A stretch of DNA of 18,035 nucleotides from Myxococcales bacterium (GTDB lineage Bacteria; Myxococcota; Myxococcia; Myxococcales; Anaeromyxobacteraceae), in the NCBI GenBank assembly GCA_021779335.1, contig JAJYAW010000014.1:1-18035 (forward strand), given 5' to 3'. The position numbers and the translations under genes are program-made. Below, piece by piece: positions 14,535-18,035 of the stretch (positions are counted from its first letter, which is position 1; every line of letters starts with the position of its first letter). The notes below the pieces were generated by a model. It ran no database searches. It worked only from the letters and a program-made list of their open reading frames with translations, and had not been told where the DNA came from.

Positions 14535-15704
14535 ATGGCGACCGACCAGAAGTCCCGCTTCGACACGCTGGCCATCCACGCCGGCCAGCGGCCCGACCCC
14601 ACCACCGGCGCGGTCATGACGCCGGTCTACCTGACCTCGACCTACGTCCAGGACGGCCCGGGCCAGCACAAAGGCTTCGAGTACTCGCGCACCCAGAACC
14701 CCACCCGCTTCGCCCTGGAGGACTGCCTGGCGGCGCTGGAGGGGGCGCGCCACGGGCTCTGCTTCGCCTCCGGCCTGGCCGCCACCGACGGCATCCTCCA
14801 CCTCCTCGAGGCGGGCGACCACGTGCTCGCCTCCGACGACGTCTACGGGGGCACCTTCCGGCAGTTCGACAAGGTCCACCGGCGCCACGGCCTGGAGTTC
14901 AGCTACGTCGACATGACCGACCCGGCCAACGTGGCGCGGGGCCTCAGGGCCAACACCCGGCTCGTCTGGATCGAGAGCCCCACCAACCCGATGCTCAAGC
15001 TGGTGGACCTGGCCGCGGTGGCCGCCCTGGCCCGCGCCCACGGCGCCCGCACCGTGGTGGACAACACCTTCGCCACGCCCTTCAACCAGCGGCCGCTCGA
15101 GCTGGGCATCGACGTGGTGACCCACTCCACCACCAAGTACCTGAACGGCCACTCCGACGTGGTGGGCGGCGCGGTGCTCACCAGCGACGAGCCGCTCTTC
15201 GAGCGGCTCCGCTTCCTGCAGAACGCGGTGGGCGGCGTGGCCGGCCCCTTCGACTCGTTCCTGGTGCTGCGCGGGCTGAAGACGCTGCACCTGCGGATGG
15301 AGCGCCACGCCGAGAACGCGCTGGCCCTGGCCCGCTTCCTGGAGGGCCACGCCCAGGTGGAGCGGGTCATCTACCCGGGGCTGCCCTCGCACCCGCAGCA
15401 CGCCCTGGCCAGGCGCCAGATGCGCACGCCGGGGGGCATGCTGGCCTTCACCATCCGGGGCGGGCTGCCGGCGGCGACGGCCTTCCTGAAGGCGGTGCGC
15501 GTCTTCGCCTGCGCCGAGTCGCTGGGCGGCGTCGAGAGCCTCATCGAGCACCCCGCCATCATGACCCACGCCAGCGTGCCGGCCGAGGTGCGGGCCGCCC
15601 TGGGCATCGCCGACGGCTTCATCCGCGTCTCCGTTGGCGTGGAGCACGTCGACGACCTCACCGCCGACCTGGAGCGCGGCTTCGCGGCGGCGCGCGGCGG
15701 CTGA
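14535..15704 (+). CDS. Cystathionine gamma-synthase/gamma-lyase (Cys/Met metabolism PLP enzyme)
   Basis: A 389-residue fold-type I PLP enzyme of the Cys/Met metabolism family. Seen: FDTLAIHAGQRPDPTTGA (9-26), SRTQNPTR (51-58), whose Tyr/Arg contact PLP phosphate from the neighbouring subunit, FASGLAA (77-83), VVDNTFATP (174-182; D176 pairs with the pyridine nitrogen) and HSTTKYLNGHSD (197-208; Lys201 is the Schiff base). The C-terminus has SLGGVESLIEHPAIMTHAS, as in gamma-lyases and gamma-synthases. Sequence alone does not separate the two. The gene directly follows cystathionine beta-synthase, which favours the gamma-lyase direction (cystathionine to cysteine, 2-oxobutyrate and ammonia). GGAGGG (14521-14526) gives a good ribosome-binding site 8 nt before the ATG. 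Likely co-transcribed with the CBS gene. Confidence 0.9.
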   Translation: MATDQKSRFDTLAIHAGQRPDPTTGAVMTPVYLTSTYVQDGPGQHKGFEYSRTQNPTRFALEDCLAALEGARHGLCFASGLAATDGILHLLEAGDHVLASDDVYGGTFRQFDKVHRRHGLEFSYVDMTDPANVARGLRANTRLVWIESPTNPMLKLVDLAAVAALARAHGARTVVDNTFATPFNQRPLELGIDVVTHSTTKYLNGHSDVVGGAVLTSDEPLFERLRFLQNAVGGVAGPFDSFLVLRGLKTLHLRMERHAENALALARFLEGHAQVERVIYPGLPSHPQHALARRQMRTPGGMLAFTIRGGLPAATAFLKAVRVFACAESLGGVESLIEHPAIMTHASVPAEVRAALGIADGFIRVSVGVEHVDDLTADLERGFAAARGG

Positions 15705-15709
15705 GGCCG

Positions 15710-15727
15710 GCGCCGCCCCCGCGGCGC
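15710..15727. terminator. Hairpin between convergent genes
   Basis: Perfect 7-bp arms, GCGCCGC / GCGGCGC (15710-15716 and 15721-15727), with a CCCC loop. It lies in the 27-bp gap between the CGL stop and the DUF2892 stop. No U-run is present; it may end transcription from both sides. Confidence 0.4.
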
Positions 15728-15731
15728 GGCG

Positions 15732-15947
15732 CTACCCCTCGGCCGACGACCTCAGCCCCATGAGCTTGAGGATGCTGCCGGCCGGGCAGATGCCGGTGAA
15801 GGCGCTCTGCACCAGCATGAAGCCGACGAAGGCGGGCAGCAGCAGGAAGTGGCGGGACACGAAGATCGGGCACCCCTCCACGCCGAGCGCGACGCCCGCC
15901 ATGATGAAGATGCCGGCCACGATGCGAACGCCCTTCTCGATGGTCAT
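15732..15947 (-). CDS. DUF2892 (YgaP transmembrane-domain) small membrane protein
   Basis: A 71-residue inner-membrane protein. It starts MTIEKGVRIVAGIFIMAGVALG, with a first helix of about 8-22. A short turn with GCPIF (25-29) follows, then a second helix (about 35-52, LLLPAFVGFMLVQSAFTG) ending in ICPAGSILKLMGLRS. The N-terminal NxERxxR-like entry and the F-x-G-x-CP-x-x-x-L-x-x-L/M-G ending are typical of the DUF2892 family, the membrane half of the rhodanese YgaP. Here the rhodanese half is absent. Two Cys-Pro motifs (C26, C54) sit at membrane borders. GGAG (15960-15957) precedes the ATG by 9 nt. It is divergent from the peptidase gene across 84 bp. The role is unknown; sulfur or thiol chemistry would suit the neighbouring cysteine genes, but this is a guess. 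Confidence 0.8.
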   Translation of the reverse strand: MTIEKGVRIVAGIFIMAGVALGVEGCPIFVSRHFLLLPAFVGFMLVQSAFTGICPAGSILKLMGLRSSAEG

Positions 15948-16031
15948 GTCTTGGGGCTCCTGGTGGGCCGGGCGGGACCCGGCCGGGTTGCGGCAGGATG
16001 CCTCACCCCGGATCGGAGGTAAAGTCAGCGA

Positions 16032-18035
16032 ATGCTCACCTCCACCGCCCTGGCGCTCGCCCTCGTGACCCAGCTCTCCCTCCCCGAGCCGCCCAGGCCG
16101 CTGGCGGGGGCCGTGACCCGCGCCATCGCGGCGCTGCAGGCGAGCCACGGCCAGGCCGAGCGCCCCCGCATCGAGCGCGGCGTGCGCCAGGCCGCCTCGC
16201 TCTGGCGCGCCGAGGACGGCGACGCCAAGGCCTTCGAGGCCTTCGCGGTGGAGCAGTTCGCCCCGGCGGGCCCGGCCCTCGACGCCCTCTTCGGCCGGCT
16301 GGAGGCGGCCACCGAGGCGCTCGACGGCCACGCCGTGGAGGTGGGGCGCGCCCTCTCCTGGTGGACGCAGGTCGACACCGGCCCGATGCAGCCGGTCGAC
16401 CCGCTGCTGGCAACCTACGACCCGGGCGCCCACCAGCTCGACGACCTCTTCGCCACCAGGGTGGCCTTCGTGGCGCTGCTCAACTTCCCGCTCACCACGC
16501 TGGAGGAGCGGCTGCAGGCCGGGCCGGCCTGGTCCCGCCGCCAGTGGGCCGAGGCGCGCCTGGCGGGCCGCTTCGCCCGCCGCGTCCCGGCCTCGGTGAG
16601 CCAGGAGATCTCCCGCGCCGCCGCCGCCGCCGACCTCTACGTGGCCGGCTACAACGTCTGGACCCACCACCTCCTCGACGCCGCCGGCGGCCGCCCCTTC
16701 CCGGCCGGCCAGCGGCTCCTCTCGCACTGGAACCTGCGCGACGAGATCAAGGCGCAGTACGCCCAGGAGGGCGGCCTGGCCCGGCAGCGGCTCCTCGCCA
16801 AGGTGATGGAGCGGATCGTGACCGAGACCATCCCGCGCGCCGTGGTGGACGACCCCACGGTGGACTGGGACCCGGTGCGCAACGTGGTGCAGCCCGCGCC
16901 GGCCGCCGAGATCGAGGGCGGCCGCGCCCCGCGGGCCAGGGTGGACGGCCAGCGCGAGCCCGACACGCGCTACGCCGTGCTCCTCCGGGACTTCCGGGCC
17001 GTGAAGGCGGCCGACCCCTACTCCCCGACGGCGCCGACCCACCTGGCGCGCAAGTTCGACCTGGAGCGCGAGCTCCCCGAGGCCCGGGTGGTGGCGCTGC
17101 TCCAGCAGGTGCTGGGCGCCCCGGAGGTGAGGGAGGTGGCGGCCATCATCCGGCAGCGGCTCGGGCGGCCGCTCGAGGCCCACGACATCTGGTACGACGG
17201 CTTCCGGCCGCGCACCCGCTTCACCGAGGCCGAGCTCGACCAGCGCACCAGGGCCCGCTACCCGAGCGCCGCCGCCTTCGCCAAGGACATCCCCGGCATC
17301 CTCGGCGCGCTCGGCTTCACGCCCGAGAAGGCCGCCTGGCTGGCCGCGCGGATCGAGGTCGATCCCGCCCGCGGCTCCGGCCACGCGGCCGGCGCGGCGC
17401 TCCGCGGCGACCACGCCCACCTGCGCACCCGCGTCGGCCCCGGCGGCATGGACTACAAGGGCTTCAACATCGCCGTCCACGAGCTGGGCCACAACGTGGA
17501 GCAGACCTTCTCGCTCTACGAGGTGGACTCCACGCTGCTGCAGGGCGTGCCCAACACCGCCTTCACCGAGGCCATCGCCTTCGTCTTCCAGGCGCGCGAC
17601 CTGCAGGTCCTCGGCCTCGGCGCCCCCGACGCCGAGGCGCAGCGGCTGCTGGCCCTCAACGACCTGTGGATGACCTACGAGATCTCCGGCGTGGCGCTGG
17701 TGGACATGGGCGTGTGGCGGTGGATGTACCGGCACCCCGAGGCCACCCCGGCCGAGCTCCGCGAGGCCGCGCTGCGCCTCGCCCGCGAGGTGTGGAACCG
17801 CTGGTACGCGCCGGTGCTCGGCGTGAAGGACTCGCCGCTGCTCGCCGTCTACAGCCACATGATCCACAGCTTCCTCTACCTGCCGGACTACCCGCTCGGC
17901 CACCTCATCTCCGCCCAGATCGAGGCGCACCTGGCGGCCCGCCCGCCCGGCGACCTGGGCGCCGAGGTGGAGCGGATGACCCGCTACGGCGCCGTGGCGC
18001 CCGACCTGTGGATGCAGCAGGCCACCGGCGCGCCG
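16032..18035 (+). CDS. HExxH zinc metallopeptidase, M3-like gluzincin (3' end beyond window)
   Basis: 668 residues are visible with no stop. The zinc site is HELGH (H483, E484, H487), with a probable third ligand, E513, in TEAIAF, 25 residues after H487; this HExxH...E layout marks gluzincins. The surrounding GGMDYKGFNIAVHELGHN and the later LYLPDYPLGHLISAQIE (about 615-633) recall M3/M32-type oligopeptidases, though I cannot name a family. Residues 1-480 are mostly helical and Ala/Arg-rich with no recognised domain. The N-terminus (MLTSTALALALVTQLSLPEPP) is hydrophobic but lacks a basic n-region, so it is only a possible signal peptide. An in-frame TAA at 16020-16022 fixes the start downstream of it. 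GGAGGT (16015-16020) lies 11 nt before the ATG, a longish spacing. Location and substrate are unknown. Confidence 0.8.
   Translation, partial: MLTSTALALALVTQLSLPEPPRPLAGAVTRAIAALQASHGQAERPRIERGVRQAASLWRAEDGDAKAFEAFAVEQFAPAGPALDALFGRLEAATEALDGHAVEVGRALSWWTQVDTGPMQPVDPLLATYDPGAHQLDDLFATRVAFVALLNFPLTTLEERLQAGPAWSRRQWAEARLAGRFARRVPASVSQEISRAAAAADLYVAGYNVWTHHLLDAAGGRPFPAGQRLLSHWNLRDEIKAQYAQEGGLARQRLLAKVMERIVTETIPRAVVDDPTVDWDPVRNVVQPAPAAEIEGGRAPRARVDGQREPDTRYAVLLRDFRAVKAADPYSPTAPTHLARKFDLERELPEARVVALLQQVLGAPEVREVAAIIRQRLGRPLEAHDIWYDGFRPRTRFTEAELDQRTRARYPSAAAFAKDIPGILGALGFTPEKAAWLAARIEVDPARGSGHAAGAALRGDHAHLRTRVGPGGMDYKGFNIAVHELGHNVEQTFSLYEVDSTLLQGVPNTAFTEAIAFVFQARDLQVLGLGAPDAEAQRLLALNDLWMTYEISGVALVDMGVWRWMYRHPEATPAELREAALRLAREVWNRWYAPVLGVKDSPLLAVYSHMIHSFLYLPDYPLGHLISAQIEAHLAARPPGDLGAEVERMTRYGAVAPDLWMQQATGAP

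Noticed and set aside
16617..16636. GCC triplet run
   Set aside because: It encodes a short Ala stretch within the peptidase and is normal for this composition.

Overview
The window is very GC-rich (about 70 percent or more by eye) with strong G/C bias at third codon positions. Gene content fits a delta-proteobacterial or myxobacterial chromosome, Anaeromyxobacter-like: a Hanks-type kinase, a DUF485/ActP acetate permease pair, a cyclic-nucleotide/CBS/DUF294 protein and MHS-family carboxylate transporters. That assignment comes from gene content and composition, not from a marker gene. I see no rRNA, tRNA, CRISPR array, transposase or phage gene. The window looks like ordinary, densely packed chromosome.

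Layout. 1-1988: a 3'-truncated nucleotidyltransferase (minus) diverges from an MFS permease (plus) across only 20 bp. 1989-4228: a leader with an inverted repeat, a 560-residue MHS-family carboxylate/H+ symporter with a large extra periplasmic loop, a strong terminator, and a 66-residue small membrane protein. 4280-8899 (minus): an apparent four-gene operon whose transcription order is cNMP-binding/CBS/DUF294 protein, DnaQ-like 3'-5' exonuclease, metallophosphoesterase, Ser/Thr kinase fused to a UspA domain. 8900-9218: a 319-bp divergent control region with several palindromes and a direct repeat. 9219-11254 (plus): DUF485 protein and the cation/acetate symporter ActP, closed by a terminator. 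11382-13001: an HNH endonuclease (plus) converging on an AmgK-like sugar kinase (minus). 13093-15704 (plus): cystathionine beta-synthase and cystathionine gamma-synthase/lyase, a two-gene transsulfuration unit behind a recognisable sigma70-type promoter. 15732-15947 (minus): a DUF2892 (YgaP-type) membrane protein. 16032-18035 (plus): an HExxH zinc peptidase cut by the window end.

How the parts may work together. The most coherent system is the 4.3-11.3 kb block. An acetate/monocarboxylate uptake pair faces an operon of sensory and signalling proteins. The DUF294 protein and a DnaQ-like exonuclease next to an SSS-family permease is a neighbourhood I recall from other proteobacteria. The phosphoesterase and the kinase-UspA fusion appear to be a lineage extension. 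With the MHS transporter nearby, the region looks like a carboxylate-uptake locus with nucleotide- or energy-responsive control, but that control is inference. The CBS/CGL pair provides homocysteine-to-cysteine conversion. The AmgK-like kinase suggests amino-sugar recycling. The truncated nucleotidyltransferase at the left edge could be its uridylyltransferase partner, but the two are 11 kb apart and the link is weak.
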